A stretch of 64,000 nucleotides of DNA from Rhodoplanes tepidamans (lineage in GTDB: Bacteria > Pseudomonadota > Alphaproteobacteria > Rhizobiales > Xanthobacteraceae). Each line of letters begins with the position of its first letter. Position 1 is the stretch's first letter. Under the pieces are notes generated by a model that searched no databases, was not told the origin of the DNA, and saw only the letters and a list, made by a program, of their open reading frames with translations. Both the position numbers and the translations under genes were made by a program. The stretch covers positions 124,001 through 188,000 of the forward strand of contig NZ_JAUSUJ010000011.1 in assembly GCF_030813915.1 (NCBI RefSeq), given 5' to 3'. Below are positions 49,125-57,608 of the stretch, piece after piece.

Positions 49125-49525
49125 GGATCGTCCGGGCGCCGACACCTGTCGCATCTGTCGCCGTCGTTCCGGCGGGCCCGACCGGGCTGCGGCACCGCTG
49201 CCGCCGGCCCTCGCGCGCCGCGCGTGCTGTGGTCCTGGATCAATGTACGAAATGTATTCCTGTAGTTGCATGTCGCGTGAGATGAAATCTTTCGTGGCTT
49301 CCGCAGTCCAATTTACATGAAGCGTAAGATTATACCACAGGATGGACACAATTCGAATTCACTGGACCTGAGATTGGTCGATGCCGGGCCCTCCAATACT
49401 GCCGAGCGGCAGTCGGAGGCCGTTCGGCGCCGTGCATGTCGCATCACTCGTCGATCGCGGACCCGACCGACCGGTCCGGGAGCCGAGCGGCGCCCGTGTC
49501 CGGCCGCGTTTCGGAGGATGCCATC
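49125..49525 (+). other. Gene-free, partly AT-rich stretch before the TAXI gene
   Basis: The 401 bases between the EAL gene and the TAXI gene hold no gene that I can support. The part at 49236-49365 is unusually AT-rich for this genome and contains GATTATACC and ATTCGAATTC, so the promoter of the next gene is likely here. The frame of the TAXI protein is open from 49436, but the early part is not signal-like. Confidence 0.6.
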
Positions 49526-50728
49526 GTGCACAGGGTCTTCGGTCTCGTCCTGGCCGCCTGGGTTTCGGTCCTGGTCGCTCTGCCGGCCGCGGGGCAGGGA
49601 AGCCGGCAGCCACCCGCCGCCGCCGTCCCGACGGCGGCGACGCCGCTGCGGAGCGGCGGCGCGGCGACACAGGTCTGGCACTTCCCCGATCGCGACAAGG
49701 TCAACGAAGGCACGGTGACGATCATGACCGGCCCGGTCGGCGGACTGACGCCGATCATGGGGTCGGATCTGGCGCGCGTGCTCGACGACGGCGAGGCGCT
49801 TCGCGTCCTGCCGGTGGCCGGCAAGGGCTCGGTTCAGAACATCATCGACATGCTGTTCCTGAAGAGCGTCGACATGGGCTTCGTCGCCTCCGACGTGGTC
49901 GAGTTCTTTCGGCTGCAGTACAACGTTCCGGACATCTCGCATCGGCTGCGCTACATCGCCAAGCTGTACAACAACGAGATCCACATCATCGCGCCGACCT
50001 CGATCCGCTCGGTCTTCGACCTCGCCGGAAAGACCATCATGGCGCCGAAAGATCTCGGCCTGTTCTCGACCCGGATCATTCTGTCCCGGCTCGGCATCGA
50101 CGCCACCATCGACTACGCGACCGACGACACCCTGGCGCTGCAGAAGGTGATCGACGGCAAGGCGGACGCCTTCATCGTCAGCGTCGGCAAGGTGTTCCCC
50201 ATCGCCCGCGGCATCGAGAACGCGAGCCGGCGGCTGCATCTCGTCTCGATCCCCTACGACAAGCGCCTGTGGGATCTGTACATGCCGTCGACCTTCTCCA
50301 GCGACGAGTATCCGAACCTGGTGGCGCCGGGCGAGATCGTCGAGACGCTCGCCACCAGCAACATCCTGGCGAGCTTCAACTGGCCGGAGAACACCGACCG
50401 CTACCGCAAGGTGGCGCGGTTCACCGAGGCGTTCTTCGCCAAGAGCGGCGAGTTCTATCGGCCGCCGCGGAATCCGAAGTGGAAGGAGATGGCGATCGGG
50501 GCCGACGTGAAGGGCTGGACGCGGTTCAAGGCGGCGCAGGACTGGCTCGATCGCAACGGCGTGAACGCCCGCACCCGGCCGGCGGCGCTGCCGGCCGGCG
50601 AGAACCCCGCGACGGCCGAGCAGTTCGAGGCGTTCCTCCGCCGGCGGCAGAGCGGCAACCATTCGCCGGAAGACGTCCAGCGGCTGTTCCGGGAGTTCAC
50701 CGAGTGGTCCCGCAGCCGCGGCAGGTGA
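49526..50728 (+). CDS. TAXI-family TRAP transporter solute-binding protein
   Basis: A 400-residue exported binding protein. A GTG at 49526 follows GGAGG by eight bases and directly begins a signal peptide (VFGLVLAAWVSVLVALPAAG); an ATG at 49436 would put this signal inside the protein. The TAXI pattern is seen in VTIMTGPVGGLTPIMGSDLARVL, LPVAGKGSVQNIIDMLFLKSVDMGFV and DYATDDTLALQKVIDGKADAFI. These proteins feed fused DctQM permeases with glutamate or other acids. No permease is adjacent. Confidence 0.85.
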   Translation: MHRVFGLVLAAWVSVLVALPAAGQGSRQPPAAAVPTAATPLRSGGAATQVWHFPDRDKVNEGTVTIMTGPVGGLTPIMGSDLARVLDDGEALRVLPVAGKGSVQNIIDMLFLKSVDMGFVASDVVEFFRLQYNVPDISHRLRYIAKLYNNEIHIIAPTSIRSVFDLAGKTIMAPKDLGLFSTRIILSRLGIDATIDYATDDTLALQKVIDGKADAFIVSVGKVFPIARGIENASRRLHLVSIPYDKRLWDLYMPSTFSSDEYPNLVAPGEIVETLATSNILASFNWPENTDRYRKVARFTEAFFAKSGEFYRPPRNPKWKEMAIGADVKGWTRFKAAQDWLDRNGVNARTRPAALPAGENPATAEQFEAFLRRRQSGNHSPEDVQRLFREFTEWSRSRGR

Positions 50729-50780
50729 GTCCGGCAACCCTGGAGCCGCGCTACGGCCGGCACGCGCCGCGGCCGGGCGC

Positions 50781-51530
50781 TCAGAGCTTCGGTTCGGGGA
50801 AGGGCAGGGGCGCGTCGCCGGGCACCGGCACCCGGAAGGCGTCGAGCGTCATCGCGACGAGCGCGTAGTAGCCGAGGATGCCGAGGAACTCGACCATGCC
50901 GGCGTCGCCGAACAACTTGTGCAGCCGCCCGTAGGTGCGGTCCGAGACGCGCCGCTTCGCGTAGAGCTCGGTGACGAAGGCATGGACCGCCTTCTCGTCC
51001 GCCGCGGCGCGGGCGGGGGCCCGGCCGGCCTTGAGATCCGCGATGGTCGCCGGCTTGACGCCGGCCTTCTGGGCGATCGGCGCGTGCACGTGCCACTCGT
51101 AATGGGCCCGCCACAGCCGCGCCGTCACCAGGATGGCGAACTCCGACAGCCGCGGCGGGATCGACGTGCCGAACCGGCAATGGGCGCCGAGCTCCTGCGC
51201 CAGCGCCCCGAAGGCGGGCGCGTGCAGGAACACGCCGAACGGCCCGCGCAGGCCGAGGCCGGCGCCGCGCGGGCCGGCCCGCATGGCGGCGAGGAGGTCC
51301 CGCTGCGCCGGGGCGAGCGTCGCCTCGTCGAGGTCGGGAAGGCGATAGGCCGGCGGCGCGGCGGCCCGGCTCCGCGTCTTGGCTGGCGTCTTGGCGGGCG
51401 TGGTGACGGTCTTCTTGGCGGCCCCCGCGGTCGTGCGGCCGGGCGCGCGGGCCGGCGACTTGCGTACTGCGGACTTACGAGATGCCGGCTTGCGGGCCGG
51501 CGTGGCGGCGGGGCGGGGCGATCGGGCCAT
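50781..51530 (-). CDS. CMD-family protein with a basic Ala/Lys/Arg-rich tail
   Basis: A 249-residue protein. Residues about 1-62 are a basic, histone-H1-like tail with repeated Thr-Pro-Ala-Lys units and many Ala, Lys and Arg. Residues about 63-249 are a carboxymuconolactone-decarboxylase-type helical domain (RLSEFAILVTARLWRAHYEWHVHAPIA, then LGILGYYALVAMTLDAFRV). It is a paralogue of the protein at 20355-20924 (shared PPRLSE-AIL-T-R-WRA-YEW and GYYAL-MT). GGAGA lies six bases before the ATG at 51530. The tail suggests nucleic acid or polyanion binding, which is inference. Confidence 0.82.
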   Translation of the reverse strand: MARSPRPAATPARKPASRKSAVRKSPARAPGRTTAGAAKKTVTTPAKTPAKTRSRAAAPPAYRLPDLDEATLAPAQRDLLAAMRAGPRGAGLGLRGPFGVFLHAPAFGALAQELGAHCRFGTSIPPRLSEFAILVTARLWRAHYEWHVHAPIAQKAGVKPATIADLKAGRAPARAAADEKAVHAFVTELYAKRRVSDRTYGRLHKLFGDAGMVEFLGILGYYALVAMTLDAFRVPVPGDAPLPFPEPKL

Positions 51531-51717
51531 GGAGGTCTCCGGACAGGGACGCGGCGGATCGCGCCGAACGTCGCCAGCGTTGTCCGATTCCACCGGTCCT
51601 GACAACGCCGCGCGACCTCCCGGGGCCGGTCGCTAAAATTGTCCGGACCGGCTGAACCGGGCCGAAAAGCCTCCGTGTCATGGTGCTTCCCGTGAGCGCG
51701 TGACGGGGGACGAGGCG

Positions 51718-52080
51718 ATGTGGGCCACGGTGATCGCGATCATCGTACTGGTGACGGCCATGCTGAACGGCACCGGCGAGCCGAGCGAGAGCGCGATGCG
51801 CAACGCCTTCGCGCAGACGTTGTCGGACGAGGTGCGCGCCGTGCTCGACTTCGTCGCCGAGACCGAGGGCACGGTCGGGATCGCCCGCATCCGCCGCGCC
51901 GGCACGGCGCTGTTCGAGCTGCGCCGCTTCACCAAGCACGACTGCAGCCGCACCTCCGACGGCGACCACGACTGCGCCTTCGCGGTCGAGATCGGCACCG
52001 TCGCCGGGCCGCTGCAGCATGCCGGCCGCGGCCGCTTCCGCGCCGGGCCGCGCGGGCTCGTCTTTCTGCGCGACGCCTGA
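51718..52080 (+). CDS. Hypothetical protein with N-terminal membrane anchor or signal
   Basis: A 120-residue protein I do not recognise. Residues 1-17 form a hydrophobic stretch (MWATVIAIIVLVTAML). The rest has two cysteines in KHDCSRTSDGDHDCAF and a charged body. The ATG at 51718 with GGGGA seven bases upstream is chosen over the in-frame GTG at 51700. It lies 160 bp before a glycosyltransferase-like pair; a link is not shown. Confidence 0.65.
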   Translation: MWATVIAIIVLVTAMLNGTGEPSESAMRNAFAQTLSDEVRAVLDFVAETEGTVGIARIRRAGTALFELRRFTKHDCSRTSDGDHDCAFAVEIGTVAGPLQHAGRGRFRAGPRGLVFLRDA

Positions 52081-52240
52081 CGGCGCCCTGCACGGCGCAG
52101 GGATGTGTCGAACAGGACGTGCCAAGCGGGACGTGCCAAGCCGGGCCGACGCATGTTATAGCCGATCAGTGGATCGGATCGCGCGACGCCTCGGGTCGTG
52201 TCCGGTCGCCGCGCGCGAGGACGGAGCCGCAGGACAGACC

Positions 52241-53329
52241 ATGAAGGCCGCCCTGGTGTTCGCGGGTCCGACAGCCGCCACGGCGACGTTCCGGCCGTAC
52301 CGGTCGCGCGCCTTCCTCGATGCCCTCGCGGCGGACGGCATCGAGATCGTGGTGATCGATCTCGACCTCGATACGGAGCGGCGCTTCGAAACCCCGCCGA
52401 TCGAGGCGCCGGGCCTCGTCAGCTACCGCAACCAGGTCGACCGCCTCGCCCTGATCGTCGCCCAGGAGCGGCCCGCGCTGGTGCAGACCTTCGGGGCGAC
52501 CGCCGCGCTCGGCCCGGTCTGGCGGAGCGCGGCGCGCGCCGACAGGCCGGTCGTCCATTTCGTCTCCTCCGAAGGCGCGCTCGCCGATCCGCCGGCCGGG
52601 ACGCCGCGCGGCCTCGCCGACCTGTCGCGGCGCAGCCGCGGGCTCGCTCATTGGCGGGCCCGCAGCGCCTCGCGCCACGTCGCCGCGGTGCTCGGCTCGA
52701 ACCGCGCCGACATGGGCCGCCACTTCCGGCACGGCTTCTTCTCGCGGGCCCGCTTCTCGGTGGTGGCCCCGCCGGCAGTCCCGCGCGCCGCCGACGCGCC
52801 GCAGGCGAACGGGCGCGAGCGCTATGCCGTGCCGGTGTTCGGCGTCTTCGATCCGGACGCGACCGTCGAGGCTCTGGAGCGGCTGGTGCGCGCCGTCGCG
52901 CTCACCGGCCAGAGCGGCCTGTTCGACCTGCGCGTCGCCCCGGCCGCGCTGGCGCGGCGGATCGACCTGCCGGCCGGCGTGACGGCGGTCGACGCCGCCG
53001 ACCCGGCGGCCTTCCTGCGCGACCTCGATGTCCTGGTGGTGCCGGCCGCCGACGATCGCGCCGCGGCGGTGGTGCTCGCCGCGCTCGCCGCCCGCCGCAG
53101 CGTCGTCGTGCCCGACACGGGCGCGCTGGCCGAGATCGTCGACTACGGCCGCCGCGGCCTCCTCTACACGGCCGGCAGCGCCTATCACCTCGCCATGGCC
53201 ATGAACGTGATGGCGCAGTCCTGGACCAACCGGCCGTTCTCGTTCGACGGCGTCGCGGAGGCGATCGACCGGGCCGCCCCCGACGCGGTGGCGCGCGTGT
53301 TCGCGCAGGCGTGGCGGCGGCTCGCGTGA
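52241..53329 (+). CDS. Putative GT4-type glycosyltransferase
   Basis: A 362-residue protein with two Rossmann-like halves, as in GT-B glycosyltransferases. The N-half has a divergent start (ALVFAGPTAATATFRPYRSRAFLDAL); the C-half has [47 protein letters not shown], which corresponds to the nucleotide-sugar-binding region with Asp in place of the more usual E-x7-E. The assignment is by fold only. It is followed by the next gene after one base, so they are coexpressed. Confidence 0.62.
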   Translation: MKAALVFAGPTAATATFRPYRSRAFLDALAADGIEIVVIDLDLDTERRFETPPIEAPGLVSYRNQVDRLALIVAQERPALVQTFGATAALGPVWRSAARADRPVVHFVSSEGALADPPAGTPRGLADLSRRSRGLAHWRARSASRHVAAVLGSNRADMGRHFRHGFFSRARFSVVAPPAVPRAADAPQANGRERYAVPVFGVFDPDATVEALERLVRAVALTGQSGLFDLRVAPAALARRIDLPAGVTAVDAADPAAFLRDLDVLVVPAADDRAAAVVLAALAARRSVVVPDTGALAEIVDYGRRGLLYTAGSAYHLAMAMNVMAQSWTNRPFSFDGVAEAIDRAAPDAVARVFAQAWRRLA

Positions 53330-53330
53330 C

Positions 53331-54266
53331 ATGACCCGCATCGCCCCCGGCATCGCACCCCGCTTCGGCCTGATCGTGATCGGGCGCGGCGATCCGCGGC
53401 TCGCCGCCGCGACGCTCGCCGCGACGCGGGCGTGGCCGTATCCGCCGGTCCGTGCCGTGCTCGCCGTGCCGAAGGGCCGCGAGCACGCCTTCGCGGCGGT
53501 CGCCGCATCGGCGGCCGCGGCCGTGGTCGCCGTGGCGGAACCCGACCTCGTCGCCGCCGCCGTGGCGGCGCTCGCCGGCGACGTCGACGTGGTGATCGCG
53601 GCGCCGGAGGGCGTGGTGCTGGATGCGGCCTGGCTCGCCCGCCTGCGCGACCACGTGATCCTGTTCGAGGACTCGATCGCCGGCGTCGATCTCGTCCATC
53701 AGGTCGTGAAGATCGCCACCGACGGCGCCGCTGCCGACCTCGCGGTCGCCGACCGGCCGCGCGAGCCGGCCGTGCTGTCGTGGCTGCGCGGGCTGATCCG
53801 GGCCCGCAGCCTGCTCGGCGCGGTGTTCTGGGCGCGCGTCGACACCCTGCGTCAGGTGAAGCTCGCGACCGCCGGCGAGGGCGGCGACGCCGTCACGTTC
53901 CTGCTGGCGCTCGATCAGCTCCGCCCGCGCGGCCGCACCACGCTCGGCTTCACCCGGCATGCCCGCCACGTGACCTTGCTGCCGGAGCGGCGCACCGGCT
54001 TCGATGCCGGCTACGGGCTCTACCGGCGGCTCGAGCAGCTCGCCGAGGCCCGCCGCGCGGCGGCCGCGGTGGGCGCCGCCGCGGCGAGCCACATCGATCT
54101 TCGCCTCGAGCGGCTGCGCCTGATGACCGAGCAGACGGTGCGCTCGCTGCTCGGCCGGGCCGGACGCCACAACGCGGCGACCTTCCTGAAGGGGGCGCTC
54201 GCCGCCCGCCGCGACGCCCTCGCGGTGCGCCGCACGATGGTGCGGGATCTGCGCGAGCTGAGGTGA
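53331..54266 (+). CDS. Protein of unknown function paired with the glycosyltransferase
   Basis: A 311-residue Ala-rich protein. The beginning (FGLIVIGRGDPRLAAATLAATRAWP) recalls the first strand of GT-A (family 2) transferases and DVDVVIAAPEGVVLDAAWL the second, with no clear DxD. The C-terminal 90 residues are an Arg/Ala-rich helical segment (coiled-coil-like). It starts one base after the previous stop. Its own stop abuts the DUF1810 stop on the other strand (TGATCA at 54264-54269). Confidence 0.5.
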   Translation: MTRIAPGIAPRFGLIVIGRGDPRLAAATLAATRAWPYPPVRAVLAVPKGREHAFAAVAASAAAAVVAVAEPDLVAAAVAALAGDVDVVIAAPEGVVLDAAWLARLRDHVILFEDSIAGVDLVHQVVKIATDGAAADLAVADRPREPAVLSWLRGLIRARSLLGAVFWARVDTLRQVKLATAGEGGDAVTFLLALDQLRPRGRTTLGFTRHARHVTLLPERRTGFDAGYGLYRRLEQLAEARRAAAAVGAAAASHIDLRLERLRLMTEQTVRSLLGRAGRHNAATFLKGALAARRDALAVRRTMVRDLRELR

Positions 54267-54725
54267 TCAGGTCGATCCGGCGGCGGGCGGTGCGGCGCCT
54301 TCGGCGGCGATCAGGTCGAGCGTGAGGTCGTCGCGCACGCCGCCGCACCAGCGGTCGAGTGCCTGGGCGAACACCGGCTCCTGCGCCGCGGCGGCCTCGA
54401 ACAGCGTCATCGACGAGCGGAACTTGAGGTCGTCGGGCGAGCCGAAGATCGCGTGCAGCGACGGCGCCTCCGCTGACAGCACGGCGCGGGTGCTGTCGAT
54501 CAGCCGCGGCCCGAGCAGCGGGTGTGCCAGATAGGCGCGCGCCTCGGCGAGCGAGCCGATCCCGTAGGCCTTGGCGGTCGGCGAGCGGCCGAGCGCCCGG
54601 TGCTGCGGGAACACGAACCACATCCAGTGGCTCCGCTTGCGGCCGGCCTTCAGCTCGGCCAGCGCCGTCGCGTGGACGGGCGCCTGCGCCGCGACGAAGC
54701 GGGCGAGATCGAACGGATCGGACAT
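54267..54725 (-). CDS. DUF1810 protein
   Basis: A 152-residue cytosolic protein of the DUF1810 family, with DPFDLARFVAAQ, RKRSHWMWFVFPQ (the hallmark), LGPRLIDSTRAVL and DDLKFRSSMTLFEAAA. Function is unknown; related proteins look calpastatin-like in annotation only. GGAGG lies five bases before the ATG at 54725. Confidence 0.9.
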   Translation of the reverse strand: MSDPFDLARFVAAQAPVHATALAELKAGRKRSHWMWFVFPQHRALGRSPTAKAYGIGSLAEARAYLAHPLLGPRLIDSTRAVLSAEAPSLHAIFGSPDDLKFRSSMTLFEAAAAQEPVFAQALDRWCGGVRDDLTLDLIAAEGAAPPAAGST

Positions 54726-54932
54726 CGGCCCTCCGCCTCCGGATCGTGGACGCCGCCGCCGGCCCGCCGCGGGCCGGCGCGGCGAGCCTGCCGAAAATAT
54801 GAACAGCTGCGCACCGTTCCGCCAGTCCCGCCGGCGCGACGGGCGCCCGCCGCCGCGGAGGGAGCCGCGCCGGGCCGGGCCACTGTCGGTGCGGACCGCC
54901 GGACGATGCGGCGGCGCAGCGTCTCGAAGTCG

Positions 54933-54951
54933 TGTACCGAATAACGGCACA
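54933..54951 (+). promoter_or_regulatory. Operator-like palindrome, copy 1 (M20 gene)
   Basis: TGTACCGAATAACGGCACA is a 19-bp imperfect palindrome directly upstream of the -35 of the M20 gene. It matches copy 2 (59857-59875) at 16 of 19 positions and copy 3 (59985-60003, reverse strand) at 15 of 19. The regulator is not in the window. Confidence 0.75.
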
Positions 54952-54980
54952 TTGTTCTGAATTCTGGCATGATTTATGAA
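54952..54980 (+). promoter_or_regulatory. Predicted promoter of the M20 gene
   Basis: TTGTTC (54952-54957), 17 bases and TATGAA (54975-54980) form a good sigma-70-type promoter. It abuts the 19-bp palindrome. A start near 54987 gives a 31-nt leader. Confidence 0.75.
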
Positions 54981-55017
54981 TGGGCGTCCCGGTCGCACTG
55001 CGAGCCCGAGGTGACGC

Positions 55018-56295
55018 ATGGCCGAGCTGCCGATCGACCCCGACGAGCTGGTCGCGTTGACGCTCGCGCTGTGCAACATCGAGAGCCCCGCCGGGCAGGA
55101 GGCCGAGGTCGGCGCCTACATCCACGACTGGATGGCGCGCGAAGGCTTCGCGCCGCGCCGCATCGGCATGTTCCCCGACCGCTTCAACGTGCTCGGCATC
55201 CTGCCGGGCCGCGGCGACGGGCTCAGCCTGATCTTCAACAGCCACATGGACACGGGCCGCAGCAAGGCTGACCGCTGGAGCCGCCGCGCCCCCGACGCAG
55301 CGATCGATCACGGCGCCTGGGTGGAGGACGGCGCGCTGCACGGCGAGGGCGTCGTCAACGACAAGGGGCCGATGGCCGCCTTCCTGATCGCCGCCAAGGC
55401 GATCAAGCGGGCCGGCATCCCGCTGCGCGGCGATCTCCTGCTCTCCGCCGTGCCGGGCGAGATCGGCTACGAGGCGGTCGACGAGTTCGAGGCGCCGCAA
55501 TACCTCAGCAAGGAGGTCGGCACCCGGTATCTGATCCAGCACGGCGGCGTCGCCGACTTCGCGCTGGTCGCCGAGGGCACCGACTTCCGCTACGCCGGGA
55601 TCGAGGCCGGCAAGGCGTTCTTCGAGATCACGGTGTTCGGCGAGCCGCAGTTCTACACGCCGTTCGTGCCCGACGCCGAGGTCGACGCGGAGCATCCCAA
55701 CGCGATCGTGCGGGCCGGGCTGCTGATCCCGGCCCTGCAGCGATGGGCGCGCGACTACGAGAAGCGCGAGGTCTATGCCTGCGAGCACGGCACCATCGTG
55801 CCCAAGGCGGTGATCGGCGCGATCCGGGGCGGCAATCCGTATCACGTCACCCGCACCTCCGAGCTGTGCGCCCTCTATCTCGACTGCCGGCTCACGCCCG
55901 ACTCCGATCCGCTCGACATCCGCCGCGAGCTGCGCGAGCTCCTCGCCTCGTTGAACCTGCCCGGCACCGTGGAGCTGTTCCTCTACCGCCGCTCGTACGG
56001 GGCGGGCGACACCGGCGCGCTGCTCGACGGACTGAAGACGGCGCACCGCGCCGTGCACGGCGAGGCGCTCGCGCTCGCCGCGCCGGTCTATTCCAGCATG
56101 TGGCGCGACGTGCTGATCTTCAACGAGATGGGCATTCCGTCGATCACCTACGGCCCGCCGCGCAGCTTCCGCAGGCAGGCGGTCGCCATCGCCGACCTGG
56201 TGCGCTGCGCCGAGGTCTATGCGCGGCTGGCGATCGACGTCTGCAGTCGCGAGAAGCCGCCGCGCACCGTCCGCGCCCGGCCCGCCGTGCCCTGA
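55018..56295 (+). CDS. M20-family metallopeptidase/amidohydrolase
   Basis: A 425-residue enzyme of the M20/ArgE/DapE type. Metal and catalytic residues are in FNSHMDTG (His, Asp), VNDKGPMAAFL (Asp), PGEIGYE (Glu pair region, atypical order) and LVAEGTDFRYAG (Glu); the dimerisation lobe follows. It could act on an N-acyl amino acid, carbamoyl compound or dipeptide. It is preceded by a promoter and a palindromic operator shared with other genes of this block. The next gene is a TctC-type binding protein after 96 bp. Confidence 0.87.
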   Translation: MAELPIDPDELVALTLALCNIESPAGQEAEVGAYIHDWMAREGFAPRRIGMFPDRFNVLGILPGRGDGLSLIFNSHMDTGRSKADRWSRRAPDAAIDHGAWVEDGALHGEGVVNDKGPMAAFLIAAKAIKRAGIPLRGDLLLSAVPGEIGYEAVDEFEAPQYLSKEVGTRYLIQHGGVADFALVAEGTDFRYAGIEAGKAFFEITVFGEPQFYTPFVPDAEVDAEHPNAIVRAGLLIPALQRWARDYEKREVYACEHGTIVPKAVIGAIRGGNPYHVTRTSELCALYLDCRLTPDSDPLDIRRELRELLASLNLPGTVELFLYRRSYGAGDTGALLDGLKTAHRAVHGEALALAAPVYSSMWRDVLIFNEMGIPSITYGPPRSFRRQAVAIADLVRCAEVYARLAIDVCSREKPPRTVRARPAVP

Positions 56296-56391
56296 CGGTT
56301 CCGTGTGCCGGGCGTTTCCGCGACCCGTTCGTTCCTGCGCCGTTCGTTCCCTGCCCCGAGCGTCTTCGTGCATCACAAGGAGAGACCGTCG

Positions 56392-57432
56392 ATGCGACCA
56401 GCCGCCCCCCTGCCGCACCGCGTCCCGCGGACCCCGACGCGCCGGCGCGCCGCCGCAGTGCTGTCCGCCGTCCTGTCCGGTCTCGCCCTCGTCGGCTTCG
56501 GCCCGGGCGCGCCGGCCGGCGCCGCCGACTTCCCCAGGCAGCCGATCCAGATCGTGGTGCCGTTCACGCCGGGCGGCAACACCGATCTGCTCGCCCGCAT
56601 CCTGGGCGAGAAGCTGCAGGCGAAGTTCGGCGAGACCGTCACGGTGGTCAACCGGCCGGGCGGCGGCACCAATATCGGCGCCGCCGCGGTCGCCTCGGCG
56701 CGGCCGGACGGCTACACGCTGCTGATCGGACCGCCCGCCTCCTACGTGGTGAACCAGTTCATCTATCCCTCGATGCCGTTCAACCAGGACACGGCGTTCG
56801 AGCCCATCTCGCTGATCGCCAAGTTCCCCAACGTGATGGTGACGGCGCCGTCGACCGGGATCACGTCGATCCAGGATCTGATCACCAAGGCCAAGGCCGA
56901 TCCGGGCAAGCTCAACTACGCCTCCGCCGGCATCGGCGCCGCGAGCCACCTGTCCGGTGCGCTGTTCAACCAGATGGCCGGCATCGACACGGTGCACGTG
57001 CCCTACAAGGGCACGTCGCAGTCGCTGCAGGATCTGGTCGCCGGCCGGGTCTCCTACACGATCGACAATCTCGGCCCCATCTATCCGTTCATCCAGTCCG
57101 GCCAGCTGATCGCGCTCGGCGTCTCGACCAAGGAGCCGGTCGGCATCATCCCGAAGGTGCCGCCGATCGCCACCGTGCTGCCGGGCTACGAGCTCTCCTC
57201 GTGGAACGTGCTCGCCGCGCCGGCCGGCACCCCGAAGGAGATCGTCGCGCTGCTCAGCCGCGAATGCGCCGCGATCCTGAAGATGCCGGACGTCGCCGAG
57301 AAGATGCGCGCCTTCGGCTCCGAGCCGGTCGGCGGCACGCCGGCGGAGACGGCGGCGTTCCTGAAGAGCGAGCGCACCCGCTGGGAAGCCGCCGTCAAGG
57401 CGGCCAGGATCAAGCCGGAGGATTTCAAGTAG
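56392..57432 (+). CDS. TctC/Bug-type tripartite tricarboxylate transporter receptor
   Basis: A 346-residue exported receptor. AAGGAGA lies before the ATG at 56392; a signal peptide (about 14-50) ends AGAADFP. Family motifs are PIQIVVPFTPGGNTDLLARIL, VNRPGGGTNIGAAAVA, GKLNYASAGIGAASHLSGALF and VPYKGTSQSLQDLVAG. Bug receptors bind carboxylates, amides or aromatic acids. No TctA/TctB membrane pair is in the window. It is probably cotranscribed with the M20 gene, which suggests an amide or N-acyl substrate. Confidence 0.9.
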   Translation: MRPAAPLPHRVPRTPTRRRAAAVLSAVLSGLALVGFGPGAPAGAADFPRQPIQIVVPFTPGGNTDLLARILGEKLQAKFGETVTVVNRPGGGTNIGAAAVASARPDGYTLLIGPPASYVVNQFIYPSMPFNQDTAFEPISLIAKFPNVMVTAPSTGITSIQDLITKAKADPGKLNYASAGIGAASHLSGALFNQMAGIDTVHVPYKGTSQSLQDLVAGRVSYTIDNLGPIYPFIQSGQLIALGVSTKEPVGIIPKVPPIATVLPGYELSSWNVLAAPAGTPKEIVALLSRECAAILKMPDVAEKMRAFGSEPVGGTPAETAAFLKSERTRWEAAVKAARIKPEDFK

Positions 57433-57476
57433 GACGGTCACTCCGTCCCCCGGGGCACGGCCGCACCCCGGGCACC

Positions 57477-57571
57477 GTCATGCCCGGCCTCGTGCCGGGC
57501 ATCCACGGACGGCCGAAGCCCGTCAAGACCGGTGTGAAGACGTGGATGGCCGGGACGAGCCCGGCCATGCG
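57477..57571. repeat. Intergenic palindromic repeat, second type
   Basis: The arm at 57477-57507 (GTCATGCCCGGCC to GGGCATCCACG) is complementary to the arm at 57541-57571 (CGTGGATGGCC to GCCCGGCCATGCG), with each arm itself a small hairpin. It lies between convergent genes. The design (CATGCCCGG arms) differs from the GGATTCCGGG elements elsewhere in the window. Confidence 0.75.
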
Positions 57572-57608
57572 CGTGACGCCGACGATCGTGCCGGATACGC
57601 CCCCGGCC

